A stretch of 48,225 bases of DNA from Firmicutes bacterium UBA2598 (GTDB taxonomy: Bacteria > Bacillota > PH28-bin88). Of the stretch, positions 1-7,538 are shown one piece after another. The first letter of the stretch is position 1. Each line of letters begins with the position of its first letter. Below the pieces are notes generated by a model, which was given only the letters and a program-made list of their open reading frames with translations, did not search any database and had not been told where the DNA came from. Both the position numbers and the translations under genes were made by a program. The stretch is from positions 1 to 48,225 of the forward strand of contig DDKM01000018.1 in the NCBI GenBank assembly GCA_002339345.1. The letters are read 5' to 3'.

Positions 1-465
1 GGATTGAACACACTTGCAATCCTGCCAGTTTAAGTCGGCACCGCACCGAGGGCAGAGCCCCCTGCACCCTTCCTGGCAGACAGACTGCATGGGTATTTCC
101 AGCATAAGGGCTTCTGTAACCGCCTGCAGGAGATCTACAGAGTCACCAGTGTAATAGCGGATTTCCCCATCCGCTAACTCCTGAGTCATACCCGCATCGA
201 GGGTAACATATCGTTCATCAATGGGCACCTGTAAGTTCTGGCTGAACTGGCGCAAACACCTGGCACAGGTAAACTCCACCTGGATGCTCCCACTGCCAGT
301 GACGCTGATGACATTATCCGCCATGCAGGCATCAACAACCAGATGCAACCGTGAGACAGGCTTTACTTCTTCGCCGCCAAAGGTAAACCCGGGCATGGCT
401 ACTTCCATGTCATAGGTTTTACATTCACCGGGGTGCTTAAGTAAATCAGCCACATGTATCCGCAA
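1..465 (-). CDS. yceD: YceD/DUF177 family protein, partial (3' end outside window)
   Basis: The reading frame is open from 465 to the left edge and starts MRIHVADLLKHPGE, the usual opening of DUF177 (YceD), a family linked to 23S rRNA accumulation and normally encoded just before rpmF (L32). A run of four cysteines (CQEGCRGLCPRCG, around residues 130-142) is the metal-site-like signature of Firmicute members. I chose the TTG at 465 because GAGGTG lies six bases upstream; an in-frame TGA at 493-495 excludes a much earlier start. The gene has its own consensus promoter at 546-575, so it is not simply co-transcribed with ackA upstream. The stop codon, and presumably rpmF, lie beyond the window. 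Confidence 0.85.
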   Translation of the reverse strand, partial: MRIHVADLLKHPGECKTYDMEVAMPGFTFGGEEVKPVSRLHLVVDACMADNVISVTGSGSIQVEFTCARCLRQFSQNLQVPIDERYVTLDAGMTQELADGEIRYYTGDSVDLLQAVTEALMLEIPMQSVCQEGCRGLCPRCGADLNWQDCKCVQS

Positions 466-545
466 ACCTTCCACCTCACCCAGTGGAACTAATCACAATT
501 ATGGCAGGTAAACCCATTGGCAGGAGATGAAAACACCTAGGGTCT

Positions 546-575
546 ATTATACAGAAATTCATGGAAAGGTGTCAA
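546..575 (-). promoter_or_regulatory. Sigma-A promoter for yceD
   Basis: On the minus strand TTGACA and TATAAT are separated by 18 bases, a perfect pair of consensus hexamers in the gap between ackA and yceD. The predicted start near 538 gives a leader of about 70 bases. Confidence 0.8.
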
Positions 576-583
576 GGAGACTT

Positions 584-1777
584 TCATCGAACCAGATAGA
601 GGGTATCCCTGGCAATCATTAACTCCTCGTTGGTGGGGATCACCATTACCGTACAACGCGAGCCTTCGGGGGAAATGATAGCTTCCTGTCCCCGAACCGC
701 ATTCCTTTGTTCATCCATGCTGATGCCCAGAAACTCCATTTGCCGGCAAACAGCGGCGCGGATAGCTGGTGAGTTTTCCCCCACCCCAGCGGTGAAGACC
801 ACGGCATCCACTCCCCCCAGCACCACGGTGTAGGCGCCTATGTACCGGCGGACATCATGGACGAACACTTCAATGGCAAGCTTGGCTCGCTGGTTTCCCT
901 TGGCAGACGCTTCCTCCAAATCCCGAAAATCGCTGCTGACACCGGATATGCCAAGCACACCGCTCTTTTTGTTTAATAAATCATTGATTTCCCTGGTGGA
1001 CCAACCCTTTTTGTCCATTAAGAAAGTGACAATAGCCGGATCCAAATCACCGCAGCGGGTTCCCATGGTCAATCCCTCCAAGGGAGTAAAGCCCATGCTG
1101 GTCTCTACCGAACGTCCACCCTCGATGGCGGTGACGCTGGCACCATTACCCAAATGGCAGGTGATCAGTTTTAACTCGCTCAGATCCCGCCCCATCTTTT
1201 CAGCAGCCCGTTGGGCCACGTAACGATGGGAAGTACCGTGGAAACCGTATTTGCGTATCCCATGTTCCTCATAGAACTCATAGGGCAAACCGTAAAGATA
1301 GGCGCTGGGCGGTAGGGTTTGGTGAAAAGCTGTATCAAAAACCGCCACCTGGGGAATCCCCGGCATGATTGCACTGCAAGCATCGATACCGGCCAGGTTG
1401 GCGGGGTTGTGTAAAGGTGCCAGTTCAATCAATTCAGCAATATCTGCCCTGGTCTTGGCATCAATGACCGCTGATTTGTCGAAAAGATGACCCCCATGGG
1501 CAACCCGGTGGCCAACCGCCTGAATTTCCCCAATGTCTTTGATCACCCCGTGTTGTTGGTCCACCAAAACCGCCAACACTTGTCCGATGGCCTGATGATG
1601 GTCTGCCACATCGCGCTCAAGGAGGTAATTGTCCCGACCCGGGACCCGGTGGGAAAGGATGGATCCTTTAAGCCCGATTCTTTCTACTACTCCTTTTGCC
1701 CACACTGCCTCCCGCTCCATGTCAAACAATTGATATTTCAGGGAAGAACTACCGCAATTAAGCACAAGTATAATCAT
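584..1777 (-). CDS. ackA: Acetate kinase
   Basis: At 397 residues this is a full-length cytoplasmic acetate kinase, interconverting acetyl phosphate plus ADP with acetate plus ATP. It makes ATP by substrate-level phosphorylation in acetate-forming anaerobes. The sequence shows the N-terminal ASKHA phosphate motif LNCGSSSLKY, then GHRVAHGG near residue 90, HLGNGAS near 210 and MGTRCGDLDP near 240, covering the substrate-binding arginines, catalytic histidine and adenosine loop. GGAGG precedes the ATG. No phosphotransacetylase gene is adjacent; the neighbours are a patatin-like gene upstream and yceD downstream. The ackA-yceD order is common in Clostridia. Identification is secure. Confidence 0.97.
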   Translation of the reverse strand: MIILVLNCGSSSLKYQLFDMEREAVWAKGVVERIGLKGSILSHRVPGRDNYLLERDVADHHQAIGQVLAVLVDQQHGVIKDIGEIQAVGHRVAHGGHLFDKSAVIDAKTRADIAELIELAPLHNPANLAGIDACSAIMPGIPQVAVFDTAFHQTLPPSAYLYGLPYEFYEEHGIRKYGFHGTSHRYVAQRAAEKMGRDLSELKLITCHLGNGASVTAIEGGRSVETSMGFTPLEGLTMGTRCGDLDPAIVTFLMDKKGWSTREINDLLNKKSGVLGISGVSSDFRDLEEASAKGNQRAKLAIEVFVHDVRRYIGAYTVVLGGVDAVVFTAGVGENSPAIRAAVCRQMEFLGISMDEQRNAVRGQEAIISPEGSRCTVMVIPTNEELMIARDTLYLVR

Positions 1778-1860
1778 CGTTGTCTCCTCCCAAATATTAT
1801 CCCATGGTCATCATCATTTCTGGTGTCACTTGCCGTTATGCATTTACATGATACCGGATG

Positions 1861-2661
1861 TTATGACCTTCGGCTGCTGCAAACCGCCTTCAGTTGCGGC
1901 AACACCTCCCGGGCAGCCTGCCGGCCAGCTTCAATGCACTCCTTGGCCCGGCCGAAATCCGCTCCGCCCACATGACCCAGGTTCGGCTGGATGACCACAT
2001 CGGCATCGGCAAAACTCATTTTGGCCACTTCCCGCTCCAGCAAATCCAACGCCTGGATCATCACCTCAAGGAAACTATGGACAGGATGATAGTGGCTCTC
2101 TGAGCCAAACTTTACATCCACTGCAATGACCACCTCCGCCCCCTGTTCACGGGCGACCCTGGTGGGCAGGCGATCCAAAACCGCTCCGTCCACCAGCAAC
2201 CGCCCCTGATGGCGTTTGGGAAAAAACAGCCCGGGGATGGCCGTACTGGCCCTGATGGCCTCAGCCACAGAACCCTCGGTAATAACCACCTTCTCACCCC
2301 TCTCAATGTCCACGGCAACCACGTAAAGGGGTGTCTTCAGTTCATAAAAACAGCAGTTTTTAGTCAGCAGGCGCATCAGGGCTTCCAATTTACGTCCCTG
2401 GATAAAACCCATCCGGCCCACCTTTAGATCGACCAAATGCCCTTGCCTTATTTCACCAGCCAATTTTTCCAGGAGACCCAGGTCTGCCCCGCAACAATAA
2501 AGGGCTCCGAAGATGCTGCCCACACTGCTTCCCACCACCAAGTCCACCGGCAGTCCCTCATCTTGCAGCACCTGCAGTACGCCTAGGTGGGCAAACCCCC
2601 TCGCTGCCCCTGCTCCAAGCACCAAGCCGACCTTGGAATGGTCACCAGGGACTTTTTGCAT
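1861..2661 (-). CDS. Patatin-like phospholipase family protein
   Basis: The 266-residue protein begins with the patatin oxyanion-hole motif GAGAARGFAHLG (about residues 16-27). The nucleophile elbow GSSVG follows near residue 44, and the dyad aspartate in VDGAVLDRLP near 157. Together these are the Ser-Asp catalytic dyad of RssA/YlbK-type serine hydrolases, which cleave lipid acyl esters. There is no signal peptide or membrane segment, so it is probably cytoplasmic. In Bacillus the relative YlbK is encoded beside ylbJ; here the gene is divergent from ylbJ, so that association is kept. The physiological substrate is unknown. Confidence 0.9.
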   Translation of the reverse strand: MQKVPGDHSKVGLVLGAGAARGFAHLGVLQVLQDEGLPVDLVVGSSVGSIFGALYCCGADLGLLEKLAGEIRQGHLVDLKVGRMGFIQGRKLEALMRLLTKNCCFYELKTPLYVVAVDIERGEKVVITEGSVAEAIRASTAIPGLFFPKRHQGRLLVDGAVLDRLPTRVAREQGAEVVIAVDVKFGSESHYHPVHSFLEVMIQALDLLEREVAKMSFADADVVIQPNLGHVGGADFGRAKECIEAGRQAAREVLPQLKAVCSSRRS

Positions 2662-2673
2662 TTAAATCCCCTC

Positions 2674-2712
2674 CCATTGGTTACCCCTGCGTCTATGGTG
2701 AGCCATTGGTTA
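2674..2712. repeat. 10-bp direct repeat in the patatin/ylbJ divergent promoter region
   Basis: CCATTGGTTA occurs at 2674-2683 and again at 2703-2712, starts 29 bases apart (close to three helical turns), within the 94-bp gap between two divergent genes. The second copy runs into TTAATATACT, a possible -10 for ylbJ. No good -35 is visible for either gene. A regulator site is an inference. Confidence 0.4.
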
Positions 2713-2755
2713 ATATACTAGGTCAATAGGAGAGACAAACTAGGGGGAAGATACT

Positions 2756-3946
2756 TTGGGTTTATCCGCGTACCGAAAAAAAGTGGGCCAGGGGGCTGTG
2801 AAGTCTGCCCTCGTCGTAGCGTTAGCCTTGTACTTTGTTTTTTATCCCTCTGCGGTATTTTCCGCCAGTATTAGGGGTCTGCAGGCGTGGTGGCAAATCG
2901 TTTTCCCAGCCCTGCTACCTTTTTTTGTACTATCGGAAATTTTGGTAGGTCTGGGTGTGGTGCACATGCTGGGAGTACTGCTAGAACCCCTAATGCGACC
3001 CCTATTCCAACTCCCTGGCAGTGGGGCCTATGTCATTGCCCTCGCCCACACCTCCGGATCACCCATCGGCGCTGTTGCAGTAGCCCGGTTACGAAAACAA
3101 AACCTGCTGTCCCGGGAAGAGGCGGAATGCCTGGTTGCCTTTACCAATAATGCCAGCCCGTTGTTCATGTTGGTGGCCATTCCCGTCGGTATGCTGGGGC
3201 AACCGGCGGTGGGAACTACCATAGCTTTATCCCATTACCTGGCCAATATGGTCATTGGTCTATTCCTTGGTTTATGGAGACGGTTTACAGCGTCCTGTCC
3301 CCCAGCCCAACCGCCCTACATGCTAATCCGGCGTTCCCTGCGGGCCCTTGTAAAGGCACAGCAAGAAGACGGCCGCCCGCTGGGTAAGATGCTGGGGGAT
3401 GCCATCCGCAATTCACTGCAAACATTATTTACCATTGGCGGTTTTATCATCGTATTTTCCGTCTTCATTCAGATTTTGGATAATCTCGGGTTAATTGTGG
3501 CCACGGCCAAGCTGTTGGAGTTGGTCCTCATCCCGGCAGGGTTTGCACCGGAAACCCTCCACGGCATTGCCGCTGGCATGGTGGAAATGACCATTGGTCT
3601 GAAAGAAGTTGCTGACACCCAAGCTCCCCTTTTTCAGCAGGTTCTGGCCATTAGTCTAATCCTGGGCTGGTCGGGACTTTCCATCCAGAGCCAAGTATTT
3701 GCCATCCTGGCGGATACCGATATCAGGCTTAAGCTGTTCGTGCTGTGCCGGGCAATGCAGGCTATCCTCAGCACTATTTTGGCTGTATTGTTGTTACGGT
3801 ACCCTGTCCTGTGGCCGGTCTCCACCATTCCCACTGCTTCCCCCTGGCTATATAGCCTGACCGCCCTCAAGGCTTTTGCCGGTCTCCTAGCCATACTGGT
3901 ACTGGCAGGGTTATTCCGTGCATTTCTACAGAACAGAAAATGTTGA
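2756..3946 (+). CDS. ylbJ: Sporulation integral membrane protein YlbJ
   Basis: This 396-residue, very hydrophobic protein has about nine membrane segments and the gate-like motifs FPALLPFFVLSE (about 47-58) and GSPIGAVAVA (about 101-110) of the YlbJ/nucleoside-recognition family. In Bacillus, YlbJ is made in the mother cell under SigE and is needed for heat-resistant spores. The TTG at 2756 is preceded by AGGGGG at suitable spacing and no better start is seen. It is alone on the plus strand and nearly abuts the 3' end of the converging coiled-coil gene at 3957, leaving no room for a terminator between them. Confidence 0.9.
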   Translation: MGLSAYRKKVGQGAVKSALVVALALYFVFYPSAVFSASIRGLQAWWQIVFPALLPFFVLSEILVGLGVVHMLGVLLEPLMRPLFQLPGSGAYVIALAHTSGSPIGAVAVARLRKQNLLSREEAECLVAFTNNASPLFMLVAIPVGMLGQPAVGTTIALSHYLANMVIGLFLGLWRRFTASCPPAQPPYMLIRRSLRALVKAQQEDGRPLGKMLGDAIRNSLQTLFTIGGFIIVFSVFIQILDNLGLIVATAKLLELVLIPAGFAPETLHGIAAGMVEMTIGLKEVADTQAPLFQQVLAISLILGWSGLSIQSQVFAILADTDIRLKLFVLCRAMQAILSTILAVLLLRYPVLWPVSTIPTASPWLYSLTALKAFAGLLAILVLAGLFRAFLQNRKC

Positions 3947-3956
3947 GTTGTACCGT

Positions 3957-4445
3957 TTAACCGGCTGTCTTCACAGTCTGGGATTGGCCGGTTTGGGTCT
4001 TGGGTGGTTGGCGCAGTTCATTGCGCCCTTCCCTTACCGCTGTGATGCTTTTTTCCAAAGCCTGCTCCATTTTACCCAGGACTTCATCGGCATAGGCTGC
4101 AGCGCCCGCCCTGATCTCTTTGGCCACCGCCTGGGCCTGGGCCAGTATTTCCTCTGCCCTGTACTGGGCTTGCCTGACAACCTCGCTTTCTGCGGCAAGC
4201 CGTTCAATATGTCTTTTGGCCTCTCCAATCTGGCGCTGGGCCTCCTCCTGCGCCTCTTTGATCAGGCGCTCCTTTTCCCGGGTCACCCAACGGGCCTGTC
4301 GGATCTCCTCCGGCAGCATAGTTCTGATCCGGTCCAGGCATTCCAGCATAGCCTCCAGATCAATCATGCATTTGCCAGTCAGAGGAATCCGGCTAGCGGA
4401 CTGAATCAATTCATCCATTTCATCAAGGGCTTCATAAATCTCCAT
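3957..4445 (-). CDS. Coiled-coil protein resembling F/V-type ATPase stalk subunits
   Basis: This 162-residue soluble protein is rich in Ala, Glu, Gln and Arg. From about residue 50 to 140 it is one long predicted coiled coil with heptads such as KEAQEEAQRQIGEAKRHIER. The pattern resembles the b/E/H stalk subunits of rotary ATPases, and such genes are often labelled ATPase in Peptococcaceae, but no other ATPase gene is nearby and there is no membrane anchor. The ATG overlaps the end of rsmD by 14 bases, implying translational coupling. The polar tail (PPKTQTGQSQTV) is probably disordered. A DivIVA/SepF-like scaffolding role would fit equally well; the function is not known. Confidence 0.75.
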   Translation of the reverse strand: MEIYEALDEMDELIQSASRIPLTGKCMIDLEAMLECLDRIRTMLPEEIRQARWVTREKERLIKEAQEEAQRQIGEAKRHIERLAAESEVVRQAQYRAEEILAQAQAVAKEIRAGAAAYADEVLGKMEQALEKSITAVREGRNELRQPPKTQTGQSQTVKTAG

Positions 4446-5013
4446 CTGATGGCCTGCCTCCTCCTGCGTTTTTACCTGCCCGGTAAATCCATACGGTGGT
4501 ATCCCCGTAAATTCTTTTTTTCTTCACGGCAAAGTGCCCGCACCTCTCCGGCAGTATTTCACCCGTGGCAGTTTCCAGCACCAGCCACCCTTCCATCACC
4601 ACCCGGGCATCCAACACCCGCAGCAATCGCTCGGCAAGGCCCTGCCGGTAGGGAGGATCGGCAAAAACCAAATCAAATGTGTCTGACCGGTCCAGCCGGG
4701 CAAGGGATACAAAGACATCCCCCCCCATTACCCGGCACCGGGTCTCCAATTTGGTATGTTTGATATTTTGGATAAGGCACCGCAGTGCACTTTCATTCTG
4801 TTCGATAAATAGCGCTGTCTGTGCACCCCTGCTAATGGCTTCAATCCCTAGTGCCCCGGTCCCGGCAAACAGGTCCATCACCTTACTGCCCGGCACCTCC
4901 CCTGCCAGCATATTGAAAATTGCTTCCCGCACCCGATCGGATGTTGGCCTGGTCAAAACACCCCTTGGCGCCCTCAATTTATGGCCCCGTAACTCGCCCC
5001 CAACAACCCGCAT
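4432..5013 (-). CDS. rsmD: 16S rRNA (guanine(966)-N(2))-methyltransferase RsmD
   Basis: The protein has the family N terminus MRVVGGELRGHKL, the RPTSDRVREAIFNML segment (about 22-36), SAM-binding loop DLFAGTGALGIEA (about 48-60) and catalytic FADPPY (about 117-122). These define the N2-guanine methyltransferase that modifies G966 of 16S rRNA in the 30S particle. At 193 residues it has the normal length. In Clostridia rsmD is usually followed by coaD; here a coiled-coil gene follows instead, overlapping by 14 bases. A candidate promoter lies at 5052-5080. Confidence 0.95.
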   Translation of the reverse strand: MRVVGGELRGHKLRAPRGVLTRPTSDRVREAIFNMLAGEVPGSKVMDLFAGTGALGIEAISRGAQTALFIEQNESALRCLIQNIKHTKLETRCRVMGGDVFVSLARLDRSDTFDLVFADPPYRQGLAERLLRVLDARVVMEGWLVLETATGEILPERCGHFAVKKKRIYGDTTVWIYRAGKNAGGGRPSDGDL

Positions 5014-5051
5014 TTTTTCACCCCGGAAGAGAAATTTTTTGTTTTATGCCG

Positions 5052-5080
5052 TGTATAGTTTATCCAGACCCAGTCAATAA
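5052..5080 (-). promoter_or_regulatory. Possible promoter for rsmD
   Basis: On the minus strand TTATTG and TATACA are separated by 17 bases, about 40-65 bases ahead of the rsmD ATG. The -35 is a weak match. TTGACT, two bases further in, is a better hexamer but would give only 14 bases of spacing. Confidence 0.4.
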
Positions 5081-5102
5081 TAAGGGCGTGAAGCAATTCA
5101 CA

Positions 5103-5192
5103 GAAGAGCTTGGTGGTTATTACACAATAACCCTCCCCCATGAGCTCTTCCTCCGGTTTCTCCTCTCCCAAACCGCCGCCAACAGCGGCGGT
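5103..5192. other. Two consecutive perfect hairpins of unknown role
   Basis: GAAGAGCT (5103-5110) pairs with AGCTCTTC (5143-5150) and encloses a second stem, GGTTATT (5115-5121) with AATAACC (5126-5132). It is followed by ACCGCCGC (5172-5179) paired with GCGGCGGT (5185-5192). No convincing protein is encoded here. With the terminator at 5203-5224 they form a tight array of three stem structures, between a small zinc-ribbon gene and rsmD. They could be a plus-strand small RNA ending at the terminator, or the rsmD leader read on the minus strand. No strong plus-strand promoter was found. Confidence 0.5.
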
Positions 5193-5202
5193 GACACCAA
5201 CC

Positions 5203-5224
5203 CCGCAGCTATGCTGCGGTTTTT
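5203..5224 (+). terminator. Intrinsic terminator, plus strand
   Basis: CCGCAGC, a TAT loop and GCTGCGG are followed directly by TTTTT. No plus-strand gene ends here, so it may end a small RNA covering 5103-5192 or block readthrough into the opposing gene at 5247. Confidence 0.65.
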
Positions 5225-5246
5225 CTATTCTTGGTGTATCCGTTGG

Positions 5247-5417
5247 CTATAGCGGTTTAACCGGCGATTTTTGCATCCGCTTCATTTGGAGATGAACCAT
5301 GTTTGAACATCGGTAACAGATATATACCCCGGACCGATCCGCCGCTATCCGTTGGTAGTCTTTATGGGTTTTCTGCAACTCCTCTTCCCTGCCGCAAATC
5401 CGACAGACCACCTTCAT
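5247..5417 (-). CDS. Small zinc-ribbon protein, DUF2197 (YlaI-like)
   Basis: The 56-residue product starts MKVVCRICGREEEL and carries a second pair YICYRCSN, so two CxxC knuckles about 29 residues apart could bind one zinc ion. This matches the DUF2197/YlaI family of unknown function. I chose the ATG at 5417 because AAAGGAGT stands nine bases upstream; the frame can be extended to 5444 but has no ribosome site there. The basic tail (MKRMQKSPVK) could bind nucleic acid. It is separated from rsmD by the hairpin array, so it is probably its own unit. Confidence 0.75.
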   Translation of the reverse strand: MKVVCRICGREEELQKTHKDYQRIAADRSGVYICYRCSNMVHLQMKRMQKSPVKPL

Positions 5418-5555
5418 GTTCAAAACACTCCTTTCAAGGGACATTATTCGCTAGTCGGTTAATTATTCCTCCAACATGAGCCGGAGTAGAATTCCGCTAG
5501 GGTGCCTATAATATGCATGTATGCATGCAAATCTCAATAGGTGGTGATGTGGCTG

Positions 5556-6533
5556 GTGAACAGGCACGACTTTTTCTTACGGCTTGGCATCTCCCTGGAT
5601 CTGGCCCTGGAAGCCAACGAACTGGTTCGAGGCGCCACCAGGCAGGAAATACCTGGTGTAAGGGAAATAAAGGAACAAACTGCAGCCGGCACCTTTACTA
5701 CGGTGGAAATATTGAACGAACAGGGTGCCAAGCTGCTGGGAAGGCCGCCAGGGTCCTATCTAACCCTGGAAGCCCCCGATTTAAAAGTTAATAATAGTGA
5801 AAAACACAGTGTGATCAGTTCCATTGTAGCGCAAAAAATACGGCTAACAATTGGCAAAATGGGCCTGGGGGATGATGCCCATGTTCTAATAGTTGGTTTA
5901 GGGAACCGTGACGCTACACCCGATGCCCTTGGCCCTAGGGTAGTAGAAAAGTGCCTGATTACGCGGCATTTATACCACTACGCACCACCGGAAACCCATC
6001 AAGGGCTAAGGCCGGTCAGTGCATTGGCCCCTGGCGTCCTTGGCATTACTGGAATCGAGACAGCGGAAATAATTAAAGGGGTAGTGGAGAGGATACAGCC
6101 GACTGCAGTGATCGCCATTGATGCTCTAGCCGCTCAGAGTGTTGAACGGATTAGCACTACTATTCAGATGGCGGATACCGGCATAAGCCCGGGTTCCGGC
6201 GTTGGTAACAAGCGTGCGACCCTCAACCCAGAATTCCTTGGCATTCCTGTTCTGGCCATTGGTATTCCCACGGTAGTACATGCGGCGGTAATTATATTTG
6301 AATCCTTTGAAGCGGTCTCCACCATTGTGCCCAATTTCTGGCATATGGCTACCCCGGATATAATAAAGCAACTGGCGGATAAAATGCTGGCCCCCTTTGA
6401 CGGCCAACTAACAGTAACTCCCAAGGAAATTGATGACCTGATTGCCAACACCTCCACGGTGCTGGCTTCCGCCCTGAATCAGGCACTACACCCGGCCATC
6501 GGTGCAGAAAGCTTTCCCACATACCTGCATTAA
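5556..6533 (+). CDS. gpr: Spore germination protease GPR
   Basis: GPR is the aspartic-type endopeptidase (family A25) that degrades small acid-soluble spore proteins at germination. The protein has the family signatures LALEANELVRGA near the N terminus, VLIVGLGNRDATPDALGP (about 109-126), GVLGITGIETAE (about 156-167) and IDALAAQSVERI (about 188-199). The N terminus up to about residue 15 is the expected autocleaved propeptide. The frame is open from 5541; the GTG at 5556 has AGGTGG upstream at good spacing, giving 325 residues, whereas the earlier GTG and ATG overlap that site. Its likely substrates, two SASPs, are encoded 1 kb downstream. A TATAAT at 5507 lacks a -35, so regulation is not resolved. 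Confidence 0.95.
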   Translation: MNRHDFFLRLGISLDLALEANELVRGATRQEIPGVREIKEQTAAGTFTTVEILNEQGAKLLGRPPGSYLTLEAPDLKVNNSEKHSVISSIVAQKIRLTIGKMGLGDDAHVLIVGLGNRDATPDALGPRVVEKCLITRHLYHYAPPETHQGLRPVSALAPGVLGITGIETAEIIKGVVERIQPTAVIAIDALAAQSVERISTTIQMADTGISPGSGVGNKRATLNPEFLGIPVLAIGIPTVVHAAVIIFESFEAVSTIVPNFWHMATPDIIKQLADKMLAPFDGQLTVTPKEIDDLIANTSTVLASALNQALHPAIGAESFPTYLH

Positions 6534-6538
6534 AAGCC

Positions 6539-6565
6539 ACAGCACCCGGATTAAATGGGTGCTGT
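6539..6565. terminator. Shared hairpin terminator between gpr and a converging small ORF
   Basis: ACAGCACCC and GGGTGCTGT form a nine-pair stem with a nine-base loop. On the minus strand it is followed by GGCTTTTAA, on the plus strand by no T-run, so it works best as the terminator of the minus-strand ORF at 6576-6749 and may also stop gpr. Confidence 0.6.
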
Positions 6566-6575
6566 CACTCAAGAA

Positions 6576-6749
6576 CTATTCGCCTGGGTACAGTTCGTAA
6601 TTGGGCCGGGGCGAGCCAAAGACTTGACCGGGATGTTCCTGGCCCTGTCCGTATTTTGACAGGTTAGTTGCTGTTTTCTGTACCGCCAGTTCCGCCCCTG
6701 CCTCCAAATCTCGAGCTCTTAACTGCCTCACCTTACGTATTTTTTGCAT
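6576..6749 (-). CDS. Small conserved-looking ORF, 57 residues, possible spore protein
   Basis: ATG at 6749 is preceded by AAAGAGGTG eight bases upstream. The frame runs 57 codons to TAG, and a terminator-like hairpin follows ten bases later. The product begins MQKIRKVRQLRARDLEAG and continues with AELAVQKTATNLSKYGQGQE, ending NYELYPGE: a basic amphipathic start, then a Gly/Gln/Pro-rich tail with no cysteine and no membrane segment. It diverges from yetF with an 80-bp gap, and the spurious upstream extension of yetF would overlap it. I do not recognise the family. Position between gpr and two SASP genes, and its size and composition, suggest a spore-associated protein, which is an inference. 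Confidence 0.6.
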   Translation of the reverse strand: MQKIRKVRQLRARDLEAGAELAVQKTATNLSKYGQGQEHPGQVFGSPRPNYELYPGE

Positions 6750-6829
6750 ATAATGCCCACCTCTTTGCCAAAATTGATGTTGTCAGTGTAGATTTTACAA
6801 GAAGGGATCATTTAATACATGGAGGACAA

Positions 6830-7504
6830 ATGGTTATCAGCATATACCGCACCCTGGTAATCTATTTAATCGTGCTGATTGTGATCCGGTTAATGGGTAA
6901 GCGAGAGATCGGGCAAATATCATCATTTGATCTGGTAGTGGCTTTGATTATTGCAGAATTAGCAGCCATTCCCATGGAACAGACCTCCATTCCCCTTTGG
7001 CAGGGCATTGCCCCCATCATTACCCTGACTACCCTTCAACTGGCAATTTCCTATTCCTGTTTAAAGTGGAACTGGCTGCGGGATTTGATTTATGGAAAAC
7101 CCAATATCCTCATTCGCAACGGCAAAATAATTGAGGAGGAAATGCGTAAATCCAGGTATAATATTGAGGACCTTTTAACCCAGCTGAGACAGAAAAATGT
7201 TCCCAATGTGGCAGATGTGGAATTTGCCATCCTGGAGAGTTCCGGCCAGTTAAGTATTATTCCCCAATCACAAAAAAGACCATTAACACCAGCGGATCTG
7301 CATATTCCTACCAAATATGAGGGGTTATGCCTGCCGTTGATCATTGACGGTGAGGTACAGGAAACCTCAATCAAACAAGCAGGACTGAGCAGAGAATGGT
7401 TGATGGAGGAAATGCGCAAAAAGGGCATTACCAAAATAGAAGAGGTTTTTTTTGCCAGTTTGGACACCCAGGGTAAGATTTATGTGGATGTTAGAGAAGG
7501 ATGA
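6830..7504 (+). CDS. YetF/DUF421 family membrane protein
   Basis: The 224-residue protein begins MVISIYRTLVIYLIVLIVIR, the first of about three N-terminal membrane helices. These are followed by the family motif RLMGKREIGQISSFDLVVAL (about 20-39) and a cytoplasmic alpha/beta DUF421 domain with GKPNILIRNGKI near 87. YetF-type proteins occur in spore formers in several copies, including the spore-associated YkjA, YrbG and YdfS; their activity is unknown. The ATG at 6830 has GGAGG five bases upstream; the longer reading from 6668 is rejected because it overlaps the divergent small ORF. It converges with the SASP genes. Confidence 0.88.
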   Translation: MVISIYRTLVIYLIVLIVIRLMGKREIGQISSFDLVVALIIAELAAIPMEQTSIPLWQGIAPIITLTTLQLAISYSCLKWNWLRDLIYGKPNILIRNGKIIEEEMRKSRYNIEDLLTQLRQKNVPNVADVEFAILESSGQLSIIPQSQKRPLTPADLHIPTKYEGLCLPLIIDGEVQETSIKQAGLSREWLMEEMRKKGITKIEEVFFASLDTQGKIYVDVREG

Positions 7505-7516
7505 TTATGTATCGAT

Positions 7517-7534
7517 AGCGGGCGCAAGCCCGCT
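7517..7534. terminator. Hairpin between yetF and the converging SASP gene
   Basis: AGCGGGC, a GCAA tetraloop and GCCCGCT form a seven-pair GC-rich stem just after the yetF stop and just before the end of the SASP gene. Neither side has a strong T-run, so a bidirectional terminator is likely but not certain. Confidence 0.5.
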
Positions 7535-7538
7535 AAAG

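Noticed and set aside
1487..1975. Plus-strand ORFs opposite acetate kinase and patatin genes (and similar long shadows elsewhere)
   Set aside because: They are antisense to well-conserved genes, lack ribosome sites and show no family motifs.
4974..5171. 65-codon minus-strand ORF over the hairpins and the rsmD start
   Set aside because: It overlaps the rsmD start in another frame, and its sequence is dictated by inverted repeats; no family resemblance.
5484..5512. Promoter of gpr based on TATAAT at 5507
   Set aside because: No -35 of sigma-A or sporulation type at the right distance; the adjacent ATGCATGTATGCATGC dyad is short and AT-rich.
6668..6829. N-terminal extension of the YetF-like protein
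   Set aside because: It overlaps the divergent small ORF and has no ribosome site; the ATG at 6830 with GGAGG matches the family start.
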